Shown one piece after another: positions 36,357 through 45,530 of a DNA stretch of 64,000 bases; the first letter of the stretch is position 1; the number at the start of each line of letters is the position of its first letter. Source of the DNA: Gloeotrichia echinulata CP02 (GTDB taxonomy: Bacteria; Cyanobacteriota; Cyanobacteriia; Cyanobacteriales; Nostocaceae); assembly GCA_038087035.1 (NCBI GenBank), contig CP051187.1, positions 310,001 to 374,000 on the forward strand. Reading direction: 5' to 3'. The translations under genes were made by a program, and so were the position numbers. The notes beneath the pieces were generated by a model. The model was not told where the DNA came from and did not search any database. It saw nothing but the letters and a program-made list of their open reading frames with translations.

Positions 36357-37427
36357 TTAGACAGTCTGGGTTAATGATTGTACTCTTGGTTCCGATTGCC
36401 AGTCTAATGGGTTCCAAACCCTATCTTCCAGAGCCATCTGCTCAATTAAACTTGCTAATCTCAGAGCTTTGAGTGCTTGTTCACCACCAACGGAAGGTTG
36501 ATTACCACCATGTACACAGTTGACAAAATGTTCTAACTCTGCACTGAGGGGTTGAATGTTAGTGGTGTAGACTTTCTCAATTACACCATCCTGTCTGTAG
36601 AGTACTTGCCGATGGTCACTCACACAGTTGGGATTGGTTTGTCGGTGAATCAAAATTTCATTTTTGAGAAAATCTGCCTCAGTAAATGAATTTTTGCAAT
36701 GGGCGACAATTCGGCGAATTTTCCGGTGAGTCACTTTGCTGGCAGTTAAAGTGGCTACAATACCATTGGCAAATCCCAAGGTAGCAGTCACGTAATCTAA
36801 ATAACCAGAGTCTAAGGAACGATTACCGTTAGCGGTCAACTTCACCACTGGGGATGCGGCTAATTCCAGAAGGAGGTCAATGTCGTGGATCATTAAATCC
36901 AGGACAACCGAAACATCATTTGCTCGATCTGAGTAAGGACTCATTCGATGAGCTTCTAGTGCCAACAATTCCTCAGTTTTCAGGACTTTGCTCAATTCCT
37001 TAAATGCTGGATTGAAGCGCTCAATGTGGCCTACTTGCAGGATACACTGAGACTCGGCAGCAGCATTGACTAAGGATTCTGCCTCAGAAATACTGGCAGC
37101 AATTGGCTTCTCAACTAAAACATGAATTCCGGCTAATAGACAATTGATGCCAACAGCGTAATGCAGGCGCGTAGGAACGGCAATACAAACTGCTTCCACA
37201 TGGGGAAGCAAGTCACAGTAATCTTCAAAAAATCGCACCTTGTATTTGCTGGCGGTTTCTAATCCCCGCTCAACATTAATATCCGATACCCCCACCAGTT
37301 CAACATCTTTCATGGAACTTAGCACACGGGTGTGATGTTGCCCCATATTACCCACACCGATAACGCCTATGCGAATCGGTCGTGGCTGGTTGCGCTGTGT
37401 ATATGGATTCGGTTCTGCCACTGACAT
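36357..37427 (-). CDS. Gfo/Idh/MocA-family oxidoreductase
   Basis: An NAD(P)-dependent sugar dehydrogenase family member of about 356 residues. RIGVIGVGNMGQHHTRVLSSM forms the Rossmann start. AVPTRLHYAVGINCLLAGIHVLVEKPIA has the EKP lysine, and GHIERFNPAFKEL and DLMIHDIDLLLEL follow. It is not closely similar to the protein at 20181-21236. The ATG at 37427 is chosen; GTG at 37439 has a better-placed GAGGAGAG ribosome site and would add four residues. Substrate unknown. Confidence 0.9.
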   Translation of the reverse strand: MSVAEPNPYTQRNQPRPIRIGVIGVGNMGQHHTRVLSSMKDVELVGVSDINVERGLETASKYKVRFFEDYCDLLPHVEAVCIAVPTRLHYAVGINCLLAGIHVLVEKPIAASISEAESLVNAAAESQCILQVGHIERFNPAFKELSKVLKTEELLALEAHRMSPYSDRANDVSVVLDLMIHDIDLLLELAASPVVKLTANGNRSLDSGYLDYVTATLGFANGIVATLTASKVTHRKIRRIVAHCKNSFTEADFLKNEILIHRQTNPNCVSDHRQVLYRQDGVIEKVYTTNIQPLSAELEHFVNCVHGGNQPSVGGEQALKALRLASLIEQMALEDRVWNPLDWQSEPRVQSLTQTV

Positions 37428-37463
37428 ACTATTTTGCACTATTATTCTCTCCTCAACCACCAA

Positions 37464-38106
37464 ATTTAGAGACGCTGCGGACGTTGGCCTTTATACTTAA
37501 CTGCCAGTTACGATCCGTCTAAAACCATCCAGATGGTAACATAGAGGTTCTGTTTATGAAGAATTTCAAAGATTATTATGGGTTCCCGCAATCTGGCTGT
37601 CTTTTGTATAGTTGGTTCGGAGTTGATCAATTTTTTGCACTTTATACAATTTACAATGTGTGTTTTTATTAACTTGAAAACCTAAGTAATATCTAAGTGG
37701 AAATTCTCAGATGCTTGTGAGTCAATTAATTAGCGGGATCAATATCTAATTGATACCATTGAAAACTAATTTTTTTATTTTGTCAGGAAAATTACAAAAA
37801 AGCCAAAATATCACACGGAGAGGGTTGTTTAAACACAGAATTTATGTGGAATTACCACCGCTGATTCACTTAAATAATTTTTGCATAATTATCTGCAACA
37901 CTTACAGATCTCCCAGGGCAATTTTTGGGGGATACTAGCGTATGTGGACTGTTGGAGCCGACTCCCTTGGTGGTTCGCTCTTAGCGTTCCCGTTCGCGTA
38001 GCGTCTCCGAAGGAGAAGGGTAGCAAGAAGCAGACCCTCTAGAAATTACTTCTAGTTGAATGGCGAAGCTTAGATAAGTTTAGCCAAGTTTTGTATAGCA
38101 GGTTTT
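37464..38106. other. 640-bp intergenic region with palindromic repeat
   Basis: No gene recognised. GTTCGCGTAGCGTCTCCG-type palindrome at 37993-38015 near the queC end. I looked for a preQ1 riboswitch before queC and did not see one. Confidence 0.55.
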
Positions 38107-38784
38107 ATGAAAGCTGTAATTCTGTTGTCTGGGGGATTAGACTCTTCTACTATTCTGTACCAAGCTAAGGCTGATGGTTGTGAGTGTCACGCCATTTCCT
38201 TTGATTACCAGCAGCGACATCGACGAGAGTTAAAGTCAGCCCTCAGCGTCGCTCAAAAAGCTGGAGTGGTAAAACATCAAGTGGTTAATTTTGACTTACG
38301 ACTATGGGGCGGTTCGGCGCTTACAGACGATGGAATTGATTTACCCCAGGAGCGTTCCTTAGATGAAATGGCACAAAATATTCCTGTAACCTATGTGCCT
38401 GCGCGTAATACAATCTTTTTAAGCTTTGCCCTGGCCTATGCTGAAACGATCGCATCTGAAAGGATTTATATCGGTGTAAACGCCTTAGATTACTCTGGAT
38501 ATCCTGACTGTCGCCCCGACTATATCCAAGCAATGCAAGAAGTTTTCCGCCTGGGAACCAAACAAGGACGTGATGGAGAACCCATTACCATTTTCGCACC
38601 CCTGATACACCTGAAAAAAACCGAAATAATCCAACTTGGCAACAAATTAGGAGTTCCTTGGGACCTAACTTGGTCATGCTATGCCGGCGGCGATGTCGCT
38701 TGCGGCGTCTGTGATTCTTGTCGCTTGCGGCTAGCCGCTTTTGCCGAATTGGGGCTGAAAGATCCGCTTCCCTATGCATTGTAA
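38107..38784 (+). CDS. queC: 7-cyano-7-deazaguanine synthase QueC
   Basis: Makes preQ0 from carboxydeazaguanine using ATP and ammonia, on the queuosine pathway. The PP-loop LLSGGLDSSTILY opens the 225-residue protein. VPARNTIFLSFALAYAE and NALDYSGYPDCRPDYIQAM are typical, and the zinc cluster CYAGG...CGVCDSCRLR is at the C-terminus. Length and motifs match the family. It is a single gene with no other queuosine genes nearby. Confidence 0.96.
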   Translation: MKAVILLSGGLDSSTILYQAKADGCECHAISFDYQQRHRRELKSALSVAQKAGVVKHQVVNFDLRLWGGSALTDDGIDLPQERSLDEMAQNIPVTYVPARNTIFLSFALAYAETIASERIYIGVNALDYSGYPDCRPDYIQAMQEVFRLGTKQGRDGEPITIFAPLIHLKKTEIIQLGNKLGVPWDLTWSCYAGGDVACGVCDSCRLRLAAFAELGLKDPLPYAL

Positions 38785-38845
38785 GGGGGACTGGGGATTG
38801 GGGACTGGGGAGAAATAACTCCCAACTCTCAACTCCCAACTCCTA
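38785..38845. repeat. STRR tract (GGGGACT, then CAACTCC)
   Basis: Heptamers GGGGACT/GGGGATT then CTCCCAA follow the queC stop. The rest of the gap to 39130 holds no gene, but a palindromic-repeat piece (GCTCCGCGTCCCGCAGG) lies at 39087. Confidence 0.85.
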
Positions 38846-39130
38846 CCACTGGAAGAATATTTATTTAACCCACATTCCGCACTTCAAAATGTATTATTTC
38901 TGTTTTCAATAAAAATTCCTAATAGTGTTCAACCTATTAAGTATTAATATTGAATTCTATCGGTAATTTATGTTGTTGATTTAACCATTATTAAACAGGT
39001 TTTGGAAATCTACGCATATTACACGATGAAGTGCAGAAAGCCGGATTTAAATGAACCCCGTCCCTTGGGCGTCTGGCTAAGACACGCTCCGCGTCCCGCA
39101 GGAAACGCAGAGCAATCTCAAGCGCTAATC

Positions 39131-40501
39131 CTACACCGGGAAGGGAGTAACTCCTAACTCCTCAATCCGTCGCAGTTGGATTTGGTGTAAACGTGGTCCA
39201 ACAACTGAGACGACGGTGAATTCAAGATTTTGATAGGTGTAGGTTTCACCTTTGGCGGGAATTTTCTGCAATTGGTAGAGCAAAAAGCCCCCCAGAGTCT
39301 GGTATTGCTTAGTTAAGGGTAAACGGATATTCAAGACTTCGTTGAGGTCTTCTAGGTTGATTTGTGCCTGGACGAGAAATGTCTGCTGGTCTAACATTTG
39401 AATCAGCAGGTCTTCGGTGCTGTCCAGTACGCCAGCATCGCCAATGATTTCGGCAATGACATCTTGCAGTGTTACCAGTCCGACAATACTGCCAAATTCA
39501 TTGACTACCATCACCATAGCGGGCTTTTCTTGCTGCATCATTGGCAGTAGTTCACTCAAAGGGGTATGTTCTGGTACAAATCGGGCTGGACGCATCCACG
39601 GTTGGATTTGTGTTTCTAAATTCAGCTTGCCTACAGCTAAGGGTTTTGCTAAGTCTTTAAAGTATACTATGCCACGAATGTCGTCTAAAGATTCACCGAT
39701 AACGGGATAGCGCGAGTGACCAGTAGTAGCCATTTCCTTGAGTAATTGCTGGAAACTGGCGTCTTTAGACAAAGCGACAATGCTGGTGCGCTTAATCATC
39801 ACATCTTCGGCTGTGACATCCCCAAACTCAAAGACATTATTTAGCAGTTCTCGCTCCGAAAGTCGTAAACCGGTGGATTCGCGTTCGGTAGAAATAATTA
39901 GCTGCAATTCTTCAGGAGTCACCGGTGGTCTCCAGCCTTGACCTGTATATTCAATGCCAAATAGTCGCAATAGCCAGCGGTTGGATTGGTTGAGAATCCA
40001 GATGAAGGGGCTGAAAAAACGGACGATCGCTTTTACTGATGGTCCCAAAAATCGTGCCAGTTGTTCTGAATACAACATAGCTACTGATTTGGGACAAAGT
40101 TCCCCTAACACAATTTGCAAATAGCTAATCAACAAAAAGGCGATGGGTATTGATAACGAATGGGCGACAAATTGAGTCATCCCACCCGGTACAGGTAAGG
40201 ATTTTAGCCATGTATTCACTACGATAACAATCGTATTTTCGCCAATCCATCCCAGTGCCAAACTAGAGAGAGTAATACCTAACTGGGTGGTAGATAGCAA
40301 TCTGTCAATACTACGTTGCAACATTTCCACGGCGATCGCTGGGATGTCACCAGCTTTGACTAACTGATGGATACGCGATCGCCGCACTGTCACCATTGAA
40401 AACTCCGCTGTGACAAAAAAGGCATTGATCGCAATCAATAGCAGCACTGATAACAATCGCAGCCCGATATCTGTCAAATTTAAGCTAGGAAAACCACTCA
40501 C
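39131..40501 (-). CDS. CNNM/HlyC-CorC-type membrane protein with CBS pair
   Basis: A DUF21-CBS-CorC_HlyC protein (often annotated hemolysin; members act in Mg2+/Co2+ efflux or transport). The DUF21 membrane domain includes IAINAFFVTAEFSMVTVRRSRI and LGWIGENTIV. Two CBS modules follow (VEDVMIKRTSIVALSKDASFQQLL and WMRPARFVPEHTPLSELLPMM), then the C-terminal CorC_HlyC domain (LPLTKQYQTLGGFLLYQLQKIP). The frame extends upstream to 40636, but those 45 codons are translated STRR repeats (THYSLLITHYSLL), so I placed the start at the GTG at 40501. The true start is uncertain. Confidence 0.88.
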   Translation of the reverse strand: MSGFPSLNLTDIGLRLLSVLLLIAINAFFVTAEFSMVTVRRSRIHQLVKAGDIPAIAVEMLQRSIDRLLSTTQLGITLSSLALGWIGENTIVIVVNTWLKSLPVPGGMTQFVAHSLSIPIAFLLISYLQIVLGELCPKSVAMLYSEQLARFLGPSVKAIVRFFSPFIWILNQSNRWLLRLFGIEYTGQGWRPPVTPEELQLIISTERESTGLRLSERELLNNVFEFGDVTAEDVMIKRTSIVALSKDASFQQLLKEMATTGHSRYPVIGESLDDIRGIVYFKDLAKPLAVGKLNLETQIQPWMRPARFVPEHTPLSELLPMMQQEKPAMVMVVNEFGSIVGLVTLQDVIAEIIGDAGVLDSTEDLLIQMLDQQTFLVQAQINLEDLNEVLNIRLPLTKQYQTLGGFLLYQLQKIPAKGETYTYQNLEFTVVSVVGPRLHQIQLRRIEELGVTPFPV

Positions 40502-40547
40502 CGTTAAAGCTCGTGTACAACTTACGCCCCCATTATTAGTATTAGGG

Positions 40548-40835
40548 ATTGGGGATTGGGGATTGGGGATTGGGGATTGGGAGTTGGGAGTAAGGAGTAA
40601 TGAGTAATGAGTAATGAGTAATGAGTAATGAGTCAAGAGTAAATTAATCTAATCCCCAGTCCCCAGTCCCCAGTCCCCAGTCCCCAGTCCCCAGTCCCTA
40701 GTCCCCAGTCCCCAGTCCCCAGTCCCCAGTCCCCAGTCCCCAGTCCCTAGTCCCCAGTCCCCCTAGTCCCCAGTCCCCAATCCCCGGTCCCCAGTCCCCA
40801 ATCCCCAATCCCCAGTCCCCAGTCCCCATTCTCAA
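40548..40835. repeat. Large STRR block (GGGGATT, GAGTAAT, CCCCAGT heptamers)
   Basis: About 40 heptamers in three sub-blocks: GGGGATT, then TGAGTAA, then a long run of CCCCAGT. The first and last sub-blocks are roughly complementary (GGGGATTGGGG / CCCCAGTCCCC) and could fold into a large hairpin. Confidence 0.92.
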
Positions 40836-40846
40836 AATAGCCCCAC

Positions 40847-41548
40847 TTACTTTTCTACAGGAATATTCAACACCTCTAGCTTCAATTGTTGAGCAGGATA
40901 ATCTGTCAGCCCTAGGGATATCTTCTTGACATCATCAAGCAAAGCGGTGGGAATGGTCACAGTACCAGTAAAAGTAGGTCCATTTGCAGGCAATTCAGCG
41001 GGTAAACCATCTGTACTAGCACTGAGAGTTCTGCCTTTGTCATCGGTGACATCCAAAAAACTATACAGGAATCTCACAGAATCAGCACCTTTGTTCTGCA
41101 TTTTTACTTTCAGTAGTAGATTCCCGCCAGAATAGCGGGCTGATTGTACAGACATATTTACACCGCCATTTTCAGCCGCGACTGGAAACCCTGGTAGGGG
41201 TTTTTCTTCCACTAGTTGCTCTTTCTTTTCCTCTGGCTTAGGCTTGCTGCTCTTGGTGTCTTCATCATCTTCGTCTAGCTTTTGGGATTTAGCGGCCTTG
41301 GTTTTACCCTCAATCCGTGACTTAACAATTTTTAGGATTTCATCCTCTCTTAACAGGGTGACTCCTCCCTGTTGAGCGTTGGTTGACTTACCACTAGCAA
41401 ATTTGGTTGTCGGGCGACCATCTGGCGTTGTCACACCTTTGAGTGCTGAACTCCCCAGAGTAAAGCCCCAAAAAGCACTAACAGAACCAGCTCCCAACAT
41501 CAGGGTTAACAAAATTAACGTAAGAAGAACAGTGGAATTTATTTTCAT
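40847..41548 (-). CDS. Hypothetical exported protein
   Basis: From the ATG at 41548 the protein has a signal peptide or anchor (MKINSTVLLTLILLTLMLGAGSVSAFWGF). A charged low-complexity linker follows (QKLDEDDEDTKSSKPKPEEKKEQLVEEKP). A C-terminal beta-sandwich-like domain comes last (VNMSVQSARYSGGNLLLKVKMQNKGADSVRFLYSFLDVTDDKGR). The last domain resembles DUF4352-like or TIR-like extracellular folds, but I cannot assign it. No functional neighbour. Confidence 0.65.
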   Translation of the reverse strand: MKINSTVLLTLILLTLMLGAGSVSAFWGFTLGSSALKGVTTPDGRPTTKFASGKSTNAQQGGVTLLREDEILKIVKSRIEGKTKAAKSQKLDEDDEDTKSSKPKPEEKKEQLVEEKPLPGFPVAAENGGVNMSVQSARYSGGNLLLKVKMQNKGADSVRFLYSFLDVTDDKGRTLSASTDGLPAELPANGPTFTGTVTIPTALLDDVKKISLGLTDYPAQQLKLEVLNIPVEK

Positions 41549-41635
41549 CGCTGACAAGCTATTGCACAAGAATGCTGGTCTAGTTAAAAGTAAAGTATTC
41601 AGGACTTGGCCAACTGGGACATATGCTTTGCGCTA

Positions 41636-41706
41636 TGGTCGTCAAGAGTCAAGGGTCAAGGGTCAAAAATCTAGATTTTTTTTTTGACTTTGGACTCTTG
41701 ACCGCC
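41636..41706. repeat. Inverted heptamer repeat (GTCAAGAGTCAAG / CTCTTGAC)
   Basis: GTCAAGAGTCAAGGGTCAAG near 41640 pairs with TTTGGACTCTTGAC near 41690, forming a hairpin with a poly-T loop. The rest of 41549-41893 has no gene. Confidence 0.7.
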
Positions 41707-41893
41707 CCTGCGAAAAAATATGACACGCAGCTTTAGTCCTATTGAAGCCGTTAAGCTCAATGATTAGAAGAACTTAATCAATATTAGTTTGCACTATTTC
41801 ACTCTCCAATGATGTAGTATTAAAATCTGGTAAACTATTTTTGAGGGTAGACAAACTGTCAACTCACGCTACAATACAATTGATGAAATTCTA

Positions 41894-41966
41894 CCAGGGT
41901 TGGCCGAGCGGTTGAGGCAACGAACTCATAATTCGTGCAAGGCAGGTTCAACTCCTGCACCCTGGA
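41894..41966 (+). tRNA. tRNA with CAT anticodon, probably tRNA-Ile2 (lysidine type)
   Basis: A 73-nt cloverleaf: acceptor CCAGGGT / ACCCTGG with discriminator A, anticodon stem ACGAA / TTCGT around loop CTCATAA, and T-arm GCAGG-TTCAACT-CCTGC. CCA is not encoded. The body (TGGCCGAGCGGTTGAGGCAA) resembles plastid trnI-CAU, so Ile2, whose C34 is modified to lysidine, is more likely than elongator Met. Confidence 0.92.
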
Positions 41967-41974
41967 TTAAATCG

Positions 41975-42118
41975 GTACTGAGTCGTGAGTGCTGAATCCT
42001 GAGTGATAAGTTATGTTTTTGAGTGAAATCCACACTCCTTGGTTAGGGTTCATTTCAATCGTAACCTCACTTTTAACTCTTATCAGCACTCCTGACTCAG
42101 CACTCCTGACTTAAGAGC
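41975..42118. repeat. Inverted repeats related to GAGTGCTGAATCCTGAGTG
   Basis: GAGTCGTGAGTGCTGAATCC at 41983 and the complementary CAGCACTCCTGACTCAGC at 42085 form a long imperfect inverted repeat between the tRNA and the next gene. Confidence 0.6.
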
Positions 42119-42541
42119 CTAAAATTTAAATTCAGTGCCGATTTTGAGCTGATTGGCATTCATGCGCGGAGACATCAGCAGTGATGTACCATAGGGATTG
42201 GGTAAGTCGGGAGTGCGGAGTATGGGATCATTGGTAGCTTGTTGGGTTAAAACATCGCGATAGAGACTGTTAACTAACTCAGCATCGCGGGCAATTTCAT
42301 TTTCTGGGAAACTATCCTGCAAACCTGAACCAGATCCCAGTAAAGAGTCTATCTGACGCTTCTTGCTGCGATTTTCATAAAAATTGCGATCGTGTCGAAA
42401 AAAAGCTCGATTAAAGGTATCATTTGTGGTTTCATAATTAGGTACTGCTGTATCCGCATCTGCAAGACCAGGAAAAGCAATACTAGAAGCCAGTAGCACC
42501 AATAAAGCGCTAAAGGTTTTAGTTTGAAATTTTATACCCAT
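42119..42541 (-). CDS. Hypothetical exported protein
   Basis: A 140-residue secreted protein from the ATG at 42541, preceded by GGAG at a suitable distance. The signal peptide is MGIKFQTKTFSALLVLLASSIAFPGLADA. The mature part is polar (NYETTNDTFNRAFFRHDRNFYENRSKKRQ) and ends LKIGTEFKF. It is divergent from pyrE. I know no characterised homologue; the frame extends upstream to 42634 but without a better start. Confidence 0.65.
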   Translation of the reverse strand: MGIKFQTKTFSALLVLLASSIAFPGLADADTAVPNYETTNDTFNRAFFRHDRNFYENRSKKRQIDSLLGSGSGLQDSFPENEIARDAELVNSLYRDVLTQQATNDPILRTPDLPNPYGTSLLMSPRMNANQLKIGTEFKF

Positions 42542-42642
42542 GCTTATCACTCCGCAATTTTGGGGCGAATCTTCACTTATGCTTAAATTCAGAACTGTTA
42601 ACAGTTCAATCTTTGGTGTAGCACAATTTTTCACCTTTTGTA

Positions 42643-43263
42643 ATGACTGATATTACTGAAACCCTTACCCACTCCGATATTTGGGCGGACACTGCTGATT
42701 TGACTACCCTCCGCCATAAGTTACTAGATTTATTTTCCCAACTCGCCTATCAAGAGGGTGATTTTCTCCTCTCTTCTGGACAACGCAGTTCTTACTACAT
42801 CAATGGTAAACAGGTAACTCTCCACCCCCAAGGCGCCTTAGCAGTCGGACGGGTGCTGTTTCCCTTATTATCCGTAGATACACAGGCGGTTGCAGGATTA
42901 ACACTAGGCGCTGACCCAGTTGTTACAGCAGTGAGTGTGGTGTCTGTGTATGAAAATCGACCGATACCCGCGTTGATTGTTCGTAAAGAAGCCAAGGGAC
43001 ATGGCACAAGGGCTTATATTGAAGGGCCGATTTTAGCAGAAGGTGCAAAAGTGGTGGTTTTGGAAGATGTCGTGACTACGGGGCGATCGGCGATGAAGGC
43101 TGTAGAGCGACTCAGAGCAGCAGGTTATATTGTTAATAAAGTAATTTCACTGATTGATAGAAAGCAAGGCGGAGCCGAGTTTTACCAGTCTGTTGGATTA
43201 GATTTTGAGGCTGTGTTTACGATTGAGGATATTCAGCAACGGTATCGGGAGTTAGGGAATTAG
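42643..43263 (+). CDS. pyrE: Orotate phosphoribosyltransferase
   Basis: Converts orotate and PRPP to OMP in pyrimidine synthesis. The 206-residue protein has the type I phosphoribosyltransferase PRPP loop VVVLEDVVTTGRSAMKAVERL. It also has SSGQRSSYYINGKQVTLHPQG, LTLGADPVVTAVS and the flexible-loop VRKEAKGHGTRAYIEG. Length matches the family. The ATG at 42643 is clear. A HIP1-centred palindrome (AGGGATGCGATCGCATCCCT, 43275-43294) follows the stop. Confidence 0.95.
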   Translation: MTDITETLTHSDIWADTADLTTLRHKLLDLFSQLAYQEGDFLLSSGQRSSYYINGKQVTLHPQGALAVGRVLFPLLSVDTQAVAGLTLGADPVVTAVSVVSVYENRPIPALIVRKEAKGHGTRAYIEGPILAEGAKVVVLEDVVTTGRSAMKAVERLRAAGYIVNKVISLIDRKQGGAEFYQSVGLDFEAVFTIEDIQQRYRELGN

Positions 43264-43319
43264 TTAAGCAATTGAGGGATGCGATCGCATCCCTAATATT
43301 ATCAGATTGAGTTGAGAAT

Positions 43320-43687
43320 TATTATCTCAATTAAAATTACACCAGATGAAGCAGGTAAAAATTTAGAGAGTATTTGCATCTGTTTTCTCGTAAAGTCGTT
43401 CCCGCAATTCGCGCGAGCGTCGCATCGGGCTGTGCTATTACCAATTGGCGCAGGATTTCTAGCTGTTCGGCATTCAATGAAAGTTGGCGTCTGCTCAGTC
43501 CGCACCTTGGGGACTATCGTGCCCAATTCACGATGCCTGCGGCGCTTGCGGTGCCATCACGTTTGAGTAAATTTTGCACAAAACTTAAGGTGACGCCAAA
43601 GTTTTTCGCCAGTTTTCGTTGGGAAATGTCACCGCAGGCATAAGCATCAACAATTTTCTGGCGCAAGTCGATAGAGTAGGCTTTCAT
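43320..43687 (-). pseudogene. IS630-type transposase N-terminal remnant (frameshifted)
   Basis: From the ATG at 43687 the minus strand encodes MKAYSIDLRQKIVDAY then CGDISQRKLAKNFGVTLSFV, the helix-turn-helix start of IS630-family transposases. The frame breaks near 43540. A second frame continues with LSLNAEQLEILRQLVIAQPD, the next HTH segment, and is soon lost. The DDE catalytic domain is absent. Confidence 0.8.
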
Positions 43688-43832
43688 AGCGACCAGTTAT
43701 CAGTACAATTGCTCTCTCCTAGTGTACTGCACTGGACTGATAACCGCTATACCTGAAAATCGCTGTATTAATGAAAAAATAAATAGGTTCATCATCAATA
43801 TTCAATCCCCTGCATTCATACATGGGATATTA

Positions 43833-44908
43833 ATGACAAATGACAAATGACAAATGACAAATGACAAAGAGTAATGAGTAATGAGTAATGAGTAATGAGT
43901 AATGAGTAATGAGTAATGAGTAATGAGTAATGAGTAATGAGTAATCAGTAATGAGTAATGAGTAATCAGTAATGAGTAATGAGTAATGAGTAATGAGTAA
44001 TGAGTAATGAGTAATGAGTAATGAGTAATCAGTAATGAGTAATGAGTAATGAGTAATCAGTAATGAGTAATGAGTAATGAGTAATGAGTAATGAGTAATG
44101 AGTAATGAGTAATGAGTAATGAGTAATGAGTAATGAGTAATGAGTAATGAGTAATCAGTAATGAGTAATGAGTAATGAGTAATCAGTAATGAGTAATGAG
44201 TAATGAGTAATGAGTAATCAGTAATGAGTAATGAGTAATGAGTAATGAGTAATCAGTAATGAGTAATGAGTAATGAGTAATGAGTAATCAGTAATCAGTA
44301 ATGAGTAATGAGTAATGAGTAATCAGTAATGAGTAATGAGTAATGAGTAATGAGTAATCAGTAATGAGTAATGAGTAATCAGTAATGAGTAATGAGTAAT
44401 CAGTAATGAGTAATGAGTAATGAGTAATCAGTAATGAGTAATCAGTAATGAGTAATGAGTAATGAGTAATGAGTAATGAGTAATGAGTAATCAGTAATGA
44501 GTAATGAGTAATGAGTAATGAGTAATGAGTAATGAGTAATGAGTAATGAGTAATGAGTAATGAGTAATGAGTAATGAGTAATGAGTAATGAGTAATCAGT
44601 AATGAGTAATGAGTAATGAGTAATGAGTAATCAGTAATGAGTAATGAGTAATGAGTAATGAGTAATGAGTAATGAGTAATGAGTAATGAGTAATGAGTAA
44701 TGAGTAATGAGTAATGAGTAATGAGTAATGAGTAATGAGTAATGAGTAATGAGTAATGAGTAATGAGTAATGAGTAATGAGTAATGAGTAATGAGTAATG
44801 AGTAATGACAAATAACAAATGACAAATGACAAATAACAAATGACAAATAACAAATGACAAATGACAAATGACAAATGACAAATAACAAATGACAAATAAC
44901 AAATGACA
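43833..44908. repeat. Giant STRR array: about 150 heptamers
   Basis: 1,076 bp of uninterrupted 7-bp units: about 5 x TGACAAA, then about 134 x TGAGTAA with scattered TCAGTAA variants, then about 14 x TGACAAA/TAACAAA. No spacers, so not CRISPR. Because 7 is not a multiple of 3, some frames stay open on the minus strand and give artefact peptides (THYSLLITHYSLL). Confidence 0.98.
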
Positions 44909-44912
44909 ACAG

Positions 44913-45335
44913 CTACGATAAAGAATATCCTGTTGTATTCTGAACGAAATTTAAAACTTTTTGATATGATTCTGGATTACTTACGGGGTTGATGATGATG
45001 GGGATAGTACCATCGGGTAGCCAGAAAGTGATTCTCCCGTTAGATTCTTGACAAAAGGAACTGATGCAGTTGAGATTAATTACATATTGATTTCTTTCAT
45101 AGTTGATTTTTACCCAATGGGCGCTATCCAAATCTAACCCTGTAACACGTTCTATATATTGCAGGATTTTTTGATAGTCTGGTAGGTTATTTTGGGGGTT
45201 AATAACAACAGGAATAGCACAATCTGGTAGCCAAAAAGTAACCCTGCCGTTCTTTTCATAACAAAAAGCATTAACACGGTCAAAATTAACTACATATTCT
45301 TTCCTCTCGTAAAGGATTTTCACCCAGTACGCCAC
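44913..45335 (-). CDS. Hypothetical protein made of two tandem ~70-residue repeats
   Basis: A 140-residue protein starting at GTG 45335. Residues 3-70 (YWVKILYERKEYVVNFDRVN ... FWLPDCAIPVVINP) and 73-140 (HWVKINYERNQYVINLNCIS ... FWLPDGTIPIIINP) are near-copies, so the gene arose by an internal duplication. Each unit looks like a small beta-sheet plus helix (YQKILQYIERVTG / YQKVLNFVQNTTG). No known function. It stands at the edge of the giant repeat array. Confidence 0.7.
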   Translation of the reverse strand: MAYWVKILYERKEYVVNFDRVNAFCYEKNGRVTFWLPDCAIPVVINPQNNLPDYQKILQYIERVTGLDLDSAHWVKINYERNQYVINLNCISSFCQESNGRITFWLPDGTIPIIINPVSNPESYQKVLNFVQNTTGYSLS

Positions 45336-45530
45336 AAATTCTCCTCAAGTCCAAAGTTTACGAATGAATGATTGTCACAAAATACCCCAGAAATTATCCT
45401 CAAACCTGACCTTCATATTTTCAACACTCAGTCAAAATTCAAAATTCACAAACGCACTTTTGAATTTGACGAAAAGTTGTTAGGAGGGTTTCCCGACCTA
45501 GCAAACTTTTCTAGACGAATTTTGAATTAC

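Noticed and set aside
38040..38106. preQ1 riboswitch upstream of queC
   Set aside because: I did not find the expected pseudoknot pattern or A-rich tail.
44288..44902. 204-residue open frame rich in THYSLLI repeats
   Set aside because: It is a translation of the heptamer array and has no coding signature.
43833..44908. Possible CRISPR array
   Set aside because: Units are 7 bp with no unique spacers and no cas genes.
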